Source: Aurelia coerulea (Eukaryota; Cnidaria; Scyphozoa; Semaeostomeae; Ulmaridae). From it: a DNA stretch of 64,000 nucleotides. Location: assembly GCA_039566865.1 (NCBI GenBank), contig CM076947.1, forward strand, positions 22,011,501-22,075,500, in the 5' to 3' direction. The notes beneath the pieces are model-generated. The model ran no database searches. It worked only from the letters and a program-made list of their open reading frames with translations, and was not told the DNA's origin. Made by a program: the position numbers and the translations under genes. Positions 23,801-29,402 of this stretch are shown piece after piece; positions within the stretch are counted from its first letter, which is position 1, and every line of letters starts with the position of its first letter.

Positions 23801-26800
23801 CTTTCAAATGGCATGCGTTTTTCTGACTCACCCAGTATATTTTCTATAAAACCCCAGTTTACCAATGAAGTCTGCATCTGAATGAAAAACAATATTTCTG
23901 AGATTATCATTAAGTGGAAACACACATTCTGTTTGGTCCCATATCACCTGTGTAGAGTGGGGATGGCCAAGTGGTAGCATGCTTGACTACCAATCTGAAG
24001 GTTGTGGTCCGAGTACTCACGCCCTGCCAAACCTGCAATACCTGCGCTGCGAGGAGAGTCGCCAACTCTCCGTAATTTCAGGCTAAAGGAATCACAAGGT
24101 GTGGTGATGTGGCCACATCGGGAAGGAGGACCATAGGATGCTGCCTCGATAAGCTACCTTCGGAGGCTAGGTAAAAATAGAGAGAAACAATCTCACCTTT
24201 CTCACCACCATGCTTATCAACATTCTCAACAACTGGTTTTAAAGCAGACATGATCTTTTCACAAACAGTCTCAATGCTGTCATCATCATCAAGATTGACA
24301 AGAAAATCATGTTTTTCTGGATCATTTTTAGCTGGTCTTGATTCCAACTGCAAGATCTTTCCTCCATTCTCCTGTTGTAAATATACAAGAACAGAAATTT
24401 GAAACAATCTTGCTCCTTGCATAAACATACTGTAGATTTCATTCCATATACAGTAAGAACAATAGTGTCCTGGAGCAGGAGGCACTTGAACAGATTTTGG
24501 TTCAGGGGCACGCTATCACAGCTTCAAAAACATACCACCCGGTCCTTGGACCAACATCTTAAAATGTATACCCAATATCATTTTTTATAAATATTATGTT
24601 ATTTTTTCCATTGTTTTGTAAACAGTCCAAGCAAGATAAGCTTGCTTTTCTTGGGTCACGAAGAATACAACTTTTTGATAAACGTACAGTACTGTATATT
24701 GTATTAGGTTTTGTATTCTGCAAAGAAAATCGAACAGACGATTACGCTAACGATGGCGACGAGGAACTTTTTACCAAGATGCACTGCGTTCTTACATCAA
24801 ATTCCCATAGAATTTTTAAAGATTTGTTATTCGAACACAATGCATCTTGGTAAAAAGTCCCTCGCCACCATCTTCAGTGTAATCGTATATAGAAATTGAA
24901 TATCAGTAAAAGTACAAGTCAGAATCACAGAAGAGACGAGCACAAGCAGAAAAAATGTTGCATAATGCACCTTACCTGGATGATCTCAAGTGGTGACTGT
25001 AAACCATTAAGCTTTGCTGTGAATGACAATGATGTGCTTAGCACTATATCATCATCATCCTTTTCAATTTTCTGTGACAATGAAAATACAAAATCAGGAA
25101 CAGTGAAATGAAGTGAAATGAAATCATGTGATCACGCGAAATTAAAAGAAATCATGTGATCTCTTCTTACAGGAATTGAGTCCATATAAATAGCTGAGCG
25201 TTAACGACATCCTGAATTTTGCTGACAACCTGCTGACAGCCCTTTGTTATCGCACAATTAGTGCTAAAGTCATTAGCAGTGGAGACGAAAGACTTCCTAA
25301 TCCTTGCATTATCCTTGGAGATTTCTTTAGTTTAAAGGGAATCGACATAGTTAAAAGCTGGCCCAGGCCAAGTTAAAAATATAATCTATTGTATTCAACA
25401 ACTTTGACCCCTGCAGTTTCATTGTGTGGCGAAGGAAACAATCGGGTTGTGGGCATTTTTTGAGCCTATTTATACTGTAGCAGCTTGTCCATATAGCTAT
25501 GTCTATTCCCTTTAATGTCAATAGCAATATCAAATCACAACTTTCGTTTCATGACTAAAAAGAACTTGATATTGGTCATGAGCGCACTATTTATGCCCAC
25601 TGGTGCCTTTAAGGTTAGCTGATGGAGCTAAGTAGAGGCAATATAGGACAAAGAAACGCCTAGGCACGTAATTGCTCCCCTGGTGAAAAGAAATGCACGT
25701 CAAAATCATCAAATACAAAAGGCTAATTTTAGACCTGCATATGCAGCTCTTGAGTTAGCTATTTATGTATCTCCATGTTAAATCAGAGGACCATGAGAAA
25801 GAGACAGTGTTGGGCCAAAGTTGTCATTCATTACAAAAGACAACTTACAGAACTACTCCCAATACAATTAACAATACCAATACAACAATCAACAATTACA
25901 AACAATTACACTAATAACACTAATTAAGATACCTAAATACTGTATGTTGAATTTGAATGAATATGAAATATCCCCCCCCCCCTAGTCAAATGTGCATTGA
26001 AATACTAGGCGAAAAGGGGGAGGGAGGGTGGGGAAATTGAAGTCTGCACTGCTGCCAAATATTTTCTGACTGAGTTGATAGCACAAGGACAGACTTACCT
26101 GTACGAAAATACAAGGCCATGTAATAGCCATGTACAAGCCTTGTAGTTATGGCCTTGTAACCTCGTTATAGCCTGGAATAGCCTTGCTGTAACCTTGTAA
26201 ATGGCTTGAAAAATGCTAATTAGCCTTGTAGAAGCCTTGTGGAAACCTTGTGTTAGACTGGTTGCAGCTTGGAATCTTACTGATAGCCTTGTAATTTTCT
26301 TCCAAGGTTAGTACAAGGTCATAACAAGGTCATAATCCCCTCTACAAGGCTAAAAATTGGCCTGTACAAGGCCAAGTTTAGCCTTGTATTTTTGTACAGG
26401 TAGATATAGTTAGTAGGGCAAACCAAATATGGAATGAGGAAATACAGTCATCCTATCAAATGATTGGCTGGAAGCTGCTTACATATTTGTGTTGCGACAT
26501 GAACCAGGAACTAGGATATAGAATGAACCAAATGACGCACTTATGTGCATCTTGTGACTGCATCTTGTGACTGCCATACAGAGATGACTAGGCAATGACG
26601 CATTAGCAATGTTCAGCAAAATGCAACTTAGGCCCAACTCCTAGCTCCCTGATTTAAACTTACATTAAGGCAAAAATGCCTCAATGTACACAAACTAACT
26701 TTAAGATCTCAAAACATTCAGTAATAACATAATTTGCACTTAAAAAAATGTCAAAGAAGTTACTGTTAGGAAGGTGTTGTGGCGCAGTGGTGTAATCTTC

Positions 26801-29220
26801 TGATTTTGCAGCCAGAACAGTCAGGCGGAGTGGGTTTGATACCCGGTAGGACCCCACCACTTAAGCGTCATGACAAGGGGTCGCTGACTCGATTAGGTCT
26901 GCTCTATTTCTGCGATCCCAGCGCTTGGCGCTGAAAAAAGCAACTTCACCTTAACTGTTACCGTACAGTGTCAAAACATTTTGACAATGCAAATCACAAG
27001 TTTTTAGCTTTTCTAATTCAGGTAGGGTAGCCTCTCAAGTTTAGCAAAATTGAGCCTACCATTTCTTATGAGCTGTTTTTAACGGAAAAAATGAGTGTGC
27101 ACATATTTTTTCATAAGAAACTAAGAATTTCGGCCAGTATAGTACTGGAAGTTTCTTAAAATTATCAGATTTTGATTACTCAGTGTTTCTTGCGAGTTTC
27201 TTAGAGGCTCCATAACAATCTTCATGTTCACTACCTGCACCCTCCTGAACACTTTAAAACAAAGTTTTTTGAAGTCTTTCCAATGTTTAGACTTTCTCAA
27301 GTACCTTCCGAGTATTATGAAACAGGAAATGAGTGAAAATAAAGTAAAAGATATTGAGGATTCCCTTTGTCAAAATAAACAGTTTCTTAAAGGGAGTACA
27401 AAGACCAGCAGCCTTTGCCGTCGTTTGTTTTTGTTTTTGAGAATTTCGTACAGTCAGTTATTCTGGAAGCTGTGCAGAGTAAGTCGCTGACTTCATACAA
27501 AGCATGCTGGTCGTTGTACTCCCTTTAAGTTATATTTTCCCAGTACTGGAGTTTCTTAATTTTTTGGTGATCTGATAGTTGAGTTTCTTATTATGGGTAG
27601 TTTCTTATGAAAAAAATACATGTACCCCAAGATTCCCCCCAAATTTTTGGTTTGCTTCACCCACCTTGTTGGGTCTAAACTGCCCTTGTGTTCTTGTTCA
27701 TCCCCTTGGCCTGCCATCACTCCTGTGTCCCTGTGCCTACACTGGGGGAGGACCCAGTGAAAATTCCTTCAGGATCCTACAAGATCCTACAGGATCCTAT
27801 ATAGGATCCAATAGGATCTTGTACAGGAACTGTATAGGATCCTGACAAGATCCTATGAAAGGATCCTGACAAGATCCTGCAGGATTTTTCACCAGGGGAG
27901 GCAGAGCACCACATTGCTATATTCGCCACTGTGGTAACCAGAGAAATCATGGAGAGACCCAGGGGTACTTTGTATATTTGTCCAAGGGGGATGTGCCGTT
28001 TTTCAGGGTATCATTTTTCCAGAGCGGGGTATCAAAACAAGGCAATTTTTCTGGAGCTGCTTGTCAAAACATGTCAAAAGGGGAAATTTTGCTAGATTGG
28101 GTTGTTATTTAGTAAATCTTTTATGTTTTGGGAGTATACTTTTGACCAAATTTTTCTAGAATGGAGTATCATTAAATTTGTGTGGGCACATCCTGCTACA
28201 AATTTAGGTCAAGTACCCCCTGGAGAAACCTGAGCCAGATCTCTTCCTTCAAGATAATGGGCTTTTGAAACCAATTAATAAGTCAGTAAGTGATTTTCTC
28301 AAGACCACAAATACCTTTCAGTTGCAAAGGTCATTTGGATTGATGGCTCACTAACTTCTGTTCTCTTTCAGAATAACAACAATTTTAAGATACACACACA
28401 GAAATTTGCCTTTTCAGGAAGTAATTTTGAGACCATTGACATTAGCAATATCAATGCACACAGCCAATATCCTATAGTTAGTATAGGCCTGACAAAACTC
28501 AAACTCAAAAATTATTTCCTGGTGTCATCACAAACAGCTGATTATACTAAACACATCCACGTTTGATAGAAACGAAATAACTATTGCAAAGTTTCACAGA
28601 TTTCTTAACAACAGGCTCTGGTGCATTATGTTATGAAACTTTTGAAGTACGTTTAGAAATCTGTGAAACTTTGCAATAGTTATTTCGTACGTACTTCAAA
28701 AGTTTCATAACATAATGCACAAGAGCCTGTTGTTTGTGTGCATTGATATTGGCTGTGTGCATTGATACCTGAAAAGGCAAATTTCTGTGTGTGTATCTTA
28801 AAATTGTTGCTATTCGAAAGAGAACAGAAGTTAATGAGTGATCAATCCAAATGCCTCTATGCCGGTTTACAAAATAAAATTTCTAAAGTTCACTCGCAAA
28901 CAAAAACAAAATAAAGAGCTTTAAACCATGCTTTTGGTTTAATTTCTACCTCGTGCTTTTCCTTAACAATTCCGCGTTATTTATTTATTGGCAATTCCGA
29001 AAACATACAATCAATGTGACACATATCTTGCAGAGAGGTTGGTTAGGCCAATTTAGTGCAAATTTAATTAGCAACGCAGTTCCGCGATCGCTAAGATTTG
29101 CAGCCACTGATCACAAACAACACCGTTGCGAAACAGCATACATACCAAATAAGGATTGCCATTTGTTTCTTTTTCATTTCCATCAACTTTACGCTTCTTT
29201 GCTTGAGTTACACCGTCCAT
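5692..29220 (-). CDS. Pah: Phenylalanine hydroxylase, complete 14-exon gene
   Basis: Coding exons in transcription order: 29220-29146, 25071-24976, 24371-24197, 20404-20316, 18957-18890, 18600-18550, 16881-16783, 16243-16197, 14124-13989, 13103-13034, 12120-12064, 10976-10881, 7874-7738 and 5851-5692. All introns are GT-AG and every phase matches. The total of 1,356 nt gives 451 residues, close to the 452 of human PAH. Residues about 35-115 form the ACT regulatory domain (LESRPAK motif). The catalytic domain starts at [19 protein letters not shown]283 and H288 (HELIGH) and E328 (WFTVEFG) are the iron ligands of the family. A heptad-rich helix at the C terminus fits tetramerisation. [11 protein letters not shown] favours PAH over tryptophan or tyrosine hydroxylase, so the expected reaction is Phe + tetrahydrobiopterin + O2 to Tyr. 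An in-frame TGA precedes the ATG. No RRxS-type kinase site is seen at the N terminus. Confidence 0.95.
5955..6032. repeat. (ATTCC)n microsatellite, about 15 units
   Basis: Pentamer ATTCC is repeated almost perfectly, starting with two ATTCT variants. On the minus strand it directly follows a LINE 3' fragment (6033-6490), so it is best read as the simple-repeat tail of that LINE. It lies in Pah intron 13. Confidence 0.9.
6033..6490 (-). pseudogene. 5'-truncated LINE, 3' end only
   Basis: On the minus strand, two overlapping frames contain [19 protein letters not shown] and [10 protein letters not shown], the typical last residues of a non-LTR reverse transcriptase ('W.gL...ik...tFk.wL'). A frameshift near 6250 separates them. 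It is followed by an AT-rich 3' UTR and the (GGAAT)n tail. It lies in the gene's own orientation inside intron 13. Confidence 0.65.
6617..7503. repeat. 24-bp minisatellite, about 37 copies
   Basis: The plus-strand unit is GGTAGAATTTGTTTTTCTTC plus CTCA, with CCCA and CTCC variants in the last four bases. Because 24 is a multiple of three, reading frames stay open in several frames; these are not genes. It lies in Pah intron 13. In the transcribed (minus) sense the unit is purine-rich (GAGGAAGAAAAACAA). Confidence 0.95.
7738..7874 (-). CDS. Pah: Pah exon 13 (residues 354-398)
   Basis: 137 nt between TTTCGTAG and CTCAG|GTATGT. It encodes [20 protein letters not shown] and [14 protein letters not shown], the end of the catalytic domain. 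Confidence 0.95.
8059..8130 (-). repeat. Possible LINE 3' tail, (TGAAC)n
   Basis: GTTCAGTTCAGTTCAG followed by TTTTATTTTAAAAATTCC reads on the minus strand as an A-rich 3' UTR ending in a pentamer tail, the layout seen at 5955-6490. No coding part was recognised, so the call is weak. It lies in Pah intron 12. Confidence 0.3.
8945..9131. mobile_element. Short inverted-repeat element
   Basis: AATAGACCTTTTAGCTATTCT (8945-8965) is matched in inverse by AGAATAGCTAAAGGTCTATT near 9111-9130, and the arms continue into ATCGAGCGTT / ATCGTTCGATT. A similar left half lies at about 5876-5955. It is non-coding, in Pah intron 12. No duplication was resolved. Confidence 0.55.
9169..9393. mobile_element. 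Fold-back element with about 75-bp arms
   Basis: The left arm (CGCCAAATTTTCCGAATATG ... AACGCGTTTTAGCA) and right arm (GCTAAAACGCGTGCAAG ... ATATTCGCAAAATTTGG) are inverse copies with scattered mismatches, separated by about 60 bp. It is non-coding, in Pah intron 12. Confidence 0.6.
10350..10874. mobile_element. MULE/Merlin-like MITE, copy 2, at the Pah exon 12 donor
   Basis: It begins AGCATAGGTTCCAAATCTTT and ends with its inverse (slightly diverged: GGGACATATGCT). Flanks TCGTACCTG at 10341-10349 and 10875-10883 are a perfect 9-bp duplication. On the gene strand that duplication is CAGGTACGA, i.e. the exon 12/intron 12 boundary itself. A CRE palindrome TGACGTCA lies at 10677-10684. Confidence 0.9.
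10881..10976 (-). CDS. Pah: Pah exon 12 (residues 322-353, iron-binding glutamate)
   Basis: 32 codons between TTTTTTCCAG and CAG|GTACGA. It encodes [12 protein letters not shown] (E328 is the iron ligand) and [15 protein letters not shown]. The donor lies inside a 9-bp target duplication made by a MITE insertion. Confidence 0.96.
11094..11473. mobile_element. TA-flanked MITE, GGGTGTCCC family (380 bp)
   Basis: The ends are CCGGGTGTCCCAAAAAAAGT and its inverse, flanked by TA (11092-11093, 11474-11475). TA duplications fit the Tc1/mariner group. A longer relative lies at 19087-19614; compared with it, this copy lacks an internal block of about 150 bp. It lies in Pah intron 11. A lone right end of similar type (TTTGGGGGACACCCAG) is near 11958-11973. 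Confidence 0.8.
12064..12120 (-). CDS. Pah: Pah exon 11 (residues 303-321)
   Basis: A 57-nt, phase-0 exon between CTTCTAG and ACG|GTAATT. It encodes [19 protein letters not shown], matching the family helix after the histidine motif. Confidence 0.93.
12505..12870. mobile_element. Possible MITE with AGGGGCT ends
   Basis: AGGGGCTATAGAAC near 12508 and GTACAGCCCCTTTAAA near 12866 are imperfect inverse ends about 360 bp apart in Pah intron 10. No duplication was resolved, and the rest of this intron has no recognisable feature. Confidence 0.3.
13034..13103 (-). CDS. Pah: Pah exon 10 (residues 279-302, iron-binding histidines)
   Basis: 70 nt between AAAATAG and CACAG|GTGAGT. It encodes [18 protein letters not shown]; the two histidines (H283, H288) are the iron ligands equivalent to human H285 and H290. 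Confidence 0.96.
13248..13766. mobile_element. MULE/Merlin-like MITE, copy 3 (519 bp)
   Basis: It begins AGCATAGGTTCCAAATCTTT, ends with the inverse, and is flanked by perfect 9-bp repeats GTTTAGTTA (13239-13247, 13767-13775). The CRE palindrome is at 13571-13578. It lies mid-intron in Pah intron 9. Confidence 0.9.
13989..14124 (-). CDS. Pah: Pah exon 9 (residues 234-278)
   Basis: 136 nt between TTTTTCAG and CC|GTAAGT. It encodes the catalytic core motif [20 protein letters not shown] and HSTQYIRH...MYTPEP, which line the pterin and substrate pocket in the family. Confidence 0.96.
14247..14767. mobile_element. TA-flanked MITE, CAGTAAAAACCCGC ends (521 bp)
   Basis: The left end CAGTAAAAACCCGCATATAA and inverted right end lie between TA dinucleotides at 14245-14246 and 14768-14769. 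CAGT ends with a TA duplication are typical of Tc1/mariner derivatives. The interior is AT-rich, with repeated AAGAACC/GGTTCTT motifs and no transposase. A partial relative ends at 17429. It lies in Pah intron 8. Confidence 0.85.
14770..16060. mobile_element. Large fold-back element, interrupted by a second fold-back
   Basis: Left arm pieces 14770-14880 and 15480-15740 are mirrored by 15750-16025: for example, TTAAGAGCAAACATGAGCAT near 15613 and its inverse near 15830, and GAAGGATATATCT near 15646 with its inverse. The left arm is broken by the TA-flanked element at 14883-15477. The left end reads CTGGGTGTCTCAG; the right end is uncertain. It lies in Pah intron 8. Confidence 0.65.
14883..15477. 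mobile_element. Near-perfect palindromic fold-back transposon (595 bp)
   Basis: It starts CCGGGTGCGCCAAAATAAAC and ends with the exact inverse, flanked by TA (14881-14882, 15478-15479). The arms of about 270-290 bp are nearly identical in inverse orientation. The centre is an ATCGAT/ATTAAT-rich palindrome around 15150-15190. It is non-coding. As RNA it would form one very long hairpin within the Pah pre-mRNA. Confidence 0.85.
16197..16243 (-). CDS. Pah: Pah exon 8 (residues 218-233)
   Basis: A 47-nt exon between TTTTTACAG and AGG|GTAAGA. It encodes [15 protein letters not shown], the 'IPQLedVs.FL' motif of the family. Confidence 0.92.
16329..16675. mobile_element. Single arm of the 14770-16060 fold-back family
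   Basis: It begins CAGGGTGTCTCGTGAAACC and runs parallel to the left arm of that element (caaggacag, GACACC, caaaGCGATT, AAACATGAGCA-like, GAAGGATATATCTA blocks). Only one arm is present, so it is a half element. It lies in Pah intron 7. Confidence 0.6.
16783..16881 (-). CDS. Pah: Pah exon 7 (residues 185-217)
   Basis: 99 nt after acceptor CGTGCAG. It completes Trp185, then reads [19 protein letters not shown], matching the family's 'tW..vy..L..Ly..haC.e' block. Donor CAA|GTATGG. Confidence 0.93.
16962..17045. mobile_element. Half copy of a GACGATTACGCTAA fold-back MITE
   Basis: AGACGATTACGCTAAAGATG and the following CGAGGAACTT block match the left arm of the element at 24736-24890. The right arm is not seen. 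It lies in Pah intron 6, about 80 bp upstream of exon 7. Confidence 0.5.
17300..17429. mobile_element. Partial MITE, right end like 14247-14767
   Basis: GGTTCTTATACGCGGGTTTT ending TACTG|TA at 17429-17431 matches the right terminus of the element at 14247-14767, and AAGAACC motifs precede it. No left end was found. It lies in Pah intron 6. Confidence 0.55.
17505..17660. mobile_element. Fold-back MITE copy (GGAACTTTTTACCAAGATGC arms)
   Basis: The left arm GGAACTTTTTACCAAGATGC and the right arm's inverse (ATGTTGGTAAAAAGTCC) enclose a short AT-rich loop. Same family as 24736-24890 but more diverged. It lies in Pah intron 6. Confidence 0.6.
17916..18330 (+). pseudogene. 5'-truncated LINE, 3' end, antisense to Pah
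   Basis: A plus-strand frame to 18176 encodes [10 protein letters not shown], then [20 protein letters not shown] and [10 protein letters not shown], the standard C terminus of animal non-LTR reverse transcriptases. A 3' UTR with GGCACGGCCCCCTG and GGGGCTACCGTGTAAAAATA follows, ending in an (AATAATGA)-type tail near 18330. It lies in Pah intron 6. Confidence 0.75.
18550..18600 (-). CDS. Pah: Pah exon 6 (residues 168-184)
   Basis: A 51-nt exon between TTTATTTCAG and TG|GTAACG. It encodes [16 protein letters not shown] and supplies two bases of the following Trp codon. Confidence 0.92.
18890..18957 (-). CDS. Pah: Pah exon 5 (residues 146-167)
   Basis: 68 nt lie between CCTCTAG and CCA|GTAAGT. 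It encodes [18 protein letters not shown], diagnostic of phenylalanine hydroxylase among the aromatic amino-acid hydroxylases. Confidence 0.95.
19087..19614. mobile_element. TA-flanked MITE, GGGTGTCCC family, long form (528 bp)
   Basis: It begins CCGGGTGTCCCAAAAAAGTA and ends with the inverse, slightly decayed (TTTTGGACATCCGG). The flanks are TA (19085-19086, 19615-19616). It shares both halves with 11094-11473 but keeps an internal block that copy lacks. It lies in Pah intron 4. Confidence 0.8.
19617..20315. other. Rest of Pah intron 4, nothing recognised
   Basis: No exon or transposon end was recognised. A perfect 13-bp tandem duplication (GCATGCACGAGAC twice) lies near 20112-20137. An 83-codon minus-strand frame at 20002-20253 has no known domain and is not called. 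Confidence 0.4.
20316..20404 (-). CDS. Pah: Pah exon 4 (residues 116-145)
   Basis: It starts after CTTCAACAG and ends at CCA|GTAAGT. It encodes [18 protein letters not shown], the conserved entry to the catalytic domain, then ELNADHP. A MITE lies 13 bp upstream of its acceptor. Confidence 0.95.
20426..20813. mobile_element. MULE/Merlin-like MITE, copy 4, beside the Pah exon 4 acceptor
   Basis: Flanks GATTCTTAA (20417-20425 and 20814-20822) are a perfect 9-bp duplication. The right end matches the family (CACCCACC, then CCCTATGCT). The left end is AACATAGG, then the element is internally shortened to 388 bp. The CRE palindrome lies at 20458-20465. On the gene strand it sits just upstream of the exon 4 acceptor. 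Confidence 0.85.
20924..21546. mobile_element. Inverted-repeat element, GAGGCTCTGATAG ends (623 bp)
   Basis: GAGGCTCTGATAGAGGG at 20924 and CCCCTATCAGAGCCTC at 21531-21546 are inverse ends. Just inside each end are repeats of GCTCCCTTGCTCCC. No duplication was resolved. It lies in Pah intron 3. Confidence 0.65.
21547..22626. other. Part of Pah intron 3, nothing recognised
   Basis: No exon, RNA gene or transposon end was recognised in this stretch. Confidence 0.4.
22627..23108. mobile_element. MITE with about 40-bp inverted ends and TGA flanks (482 bp)
   Basis: The left end GGGACAATGCAAAGTTTATT and the right end's inverse continue through ACATGGCCGGTG on both sides. The flanks are TGA (22624-22626, 23109-23111), a possible 3-bp duplication; that length would suit Harbinger-like elements but the sequence is not their usual TWA. 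It lies in Pah intron 3. Confidence 0.7.
23112..23954. other. Part of Pah intron 3, nothing recognised
   Basis: A short block at about 23780 (GGAGCAGTAGCCTTTCAAAT) resembles one near 9755, so both may be fragments of one old repeat. The 139-codon frame starting at 23024 overlaps the MITE end and is not a gene. Confidence 0.35.
23955..24185 (+). mobile_element. tRNA-derived SINE
   Basis: The head has an A box (TGGCCAAGTGGTAGCATGC) and, about 35 bp on, a B-box-like GGTCCGAGTACTC, as in a tRNA. A non-tRNA body follows (GGATGCTGCCTCGATAAGCT, CTTCGGAGGCTAGGTAAAAA). It ends about 12 bp from the exon 3 splice donor (24195-24196), inside Pah intron 3 and antisense to the gene. Confidence 0.65.
24197..24371 (-). 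CDS. Pah: Pah exon 3 (residues 58-115)
   Basis: Acceptor TTTACAACAG and donor AAAG|GTGAGA bound 175 nt. It carries the ACT-domain motif LQLESRPAK followed by HDFLVNLD, the usual family pattern. It ends in phase 1. A SINE ends just past the donor. Confidence 0.92.
24736..24890. mobile_element. Fold-back MITE (155 bp)
   Basis: The left arm starts AGACGATTACGCTAACGATG and the right arm is its inverse, with a shared GGAACTTTTTACCAAGATGC core and about 40 bp of loop. Related pieces lie at 16962 and 17505. It lies in Pah intron 2. Confidence 0.75.
24976..25071 (-). CDS. Pah: Pah exon 2 (residues 26-57)
   Basis: 32 codons lie between acceptor TTGTCACAG and donor CAG|GTAAGG, both phase 0. They encode the first part of the ACT domain ([19 protein letters not shown]). 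An acidic KDDDD run precedes it. Confidence 0.85.
25072..26097. other. Part of Pah intron 1, nothing recognised
   Basis: No exon was found here. Low-complexity ACAATTACAAT-type sequence lies at about 25860-25925 and a C run at 25973-25982. Confidence 0.4.
26098..26400. mobile_element. TA-flanked MITE built from CCTTGTA units (303 bp)
   Basis: The ends are CCTGTACGAAAATACAAGGC and its inverse with one mismatch, flanked by TA (26096-26097, 26401-26402). The interior is largely repeats of (A/T)GCCTTGTA in the left part and TACAAGG(C/T) in the right part. It is non-coding, in Pah intron 1. Confidence 0.8.
26774..26960 (+). mobile_element. tRNA-derived SINE, second family
   Basis: A box TGGCGCAGTGG at about 26780 and B box GGGTTTGATACCC at about 26832 lie at tRNA spacing. 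The acceptor arms (GTGTTGT / ACCACCAC side) pair only partly, so it is not a functional tRNA. A body with CAGCGCTTGGCGCTG follows. The 3' end is approximate. It lies in Pah intron 1. Confidence 0.6.
27097..27625. mobile_element. Inverted-repeat element hosting a smaller MITE
   Basis: GTGCACATATTTTTTCATAA at 27097 is mirrored by TTATGAAAAAAATACATGTAC near 27605-27625. GTTTCTTA motifs recur throughout. A TTAA-flanked MITE at 27391-27524 sits inside it. It lies in Pah intron 1. Confidence 0.5.
27391..27524. mobile_element. TTAA-flanked MITE (134 bp)
   Basis: The ends are AGGGAGTACAAAGACCAGCA and its inverse with minor changes (TGCTGGTCGTTGTACTCCCT). The flanks are TTAA (27387-27390, 27525-27528). 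TTAA duplications fit piggyBac or Kolobok derivatives. Confidence 0.8.
27754..27894. mobile_element. Short element of tandem GGATCCT units
   Basis: CCAGTGAAAATTCCTTCAGG on the left is mirrored by CAGGATTTTTCACCAGG on the right. Between them are about ten copies of a 10-13 bp unit of the type (A)GATCCT(A/G)(C/A)A. A possible flanking GGGAGG(A/C) repeat lies on each side. It lies in Pah intron 1. Confidence 0.6.
28332..28853. mobile_element. Compound palindrome with interleaved inner repeats
   Basis: The outer arms 28332-28418 and about 28768-28853 are inverse copies (CATTTGGATTGATGGCTCAC ... TTTGCCTTTTCAGG). A second outer block with ATCAATGCACACAGCCAATA (about 28451) is mirrored at 28745-28767. 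The centre holds four blocks in the order X (28573-28605), Y (28607-28652), X inverse (28655-28687), Y inverse (28689-28734). No transposase is present. It lies in Pah intron 1. Confidence 0.8.
29146..29220 (-). CDS. Pah: Pah exon 1 (residues 1-25)
   Basis: ATG at 29220-29218 is followed by 25 codons and donor G|GTATGTATG. An in-frame TGA eight codons upstream of the ATG supports this start. The peptide [18 protein letters not shown] is basic and contains KKRKV. This exon is not conserved in the family, so the call rests on phase, start context and donor. Confidence 0.75.
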
Positions 29221-29340
29221 TTTGTTGCCTATTTGCTGCGATGGCTGCGATCACAATCTTCTTCTCCTCTCGAATGCTTCTCTTCAACGTGGATGCAAGG
29301 ATGTATGCGCGTCGTTGATTTTCATTCAAAATATTGTTAT

Positions 29341-29402
29341 CACGTGACTAATATGGAGGTGTGTCATTTGATATTAGCCAATGGATTAGTAGACGTACGT
29401 CA
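29341..29402 (-). promoter_or_regulatory. Putative Pah promoter motifs
   Basis: About 120-180 bp upstream of the Pah start codon lie an E-box palindrome CACGTG (29341-29346), a CCAAT box on the plus strand (29379-29383) and GACGTACGTC, two overlapping CRE-like half sites (29392-29401). No TATA box is clear. The transcription start is unknown, so the role is inferred from position. Confidence 0.35.

Noticed and set aside
24078..24485. Single-exon 135-codon protein on the minus strand
   Set aside because: Only 24197-24371 is coding (Pah exon 3); the rest of the frame is intron and SINE read through without a stop.
26774..26860. Functional tRNA gene
   Set aside because: A and B boxes are present but the acceptor stem pairs only partly and a SINE body follows, so it is a tRNA-derived SINE head. 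The same holds for 23955-24030.
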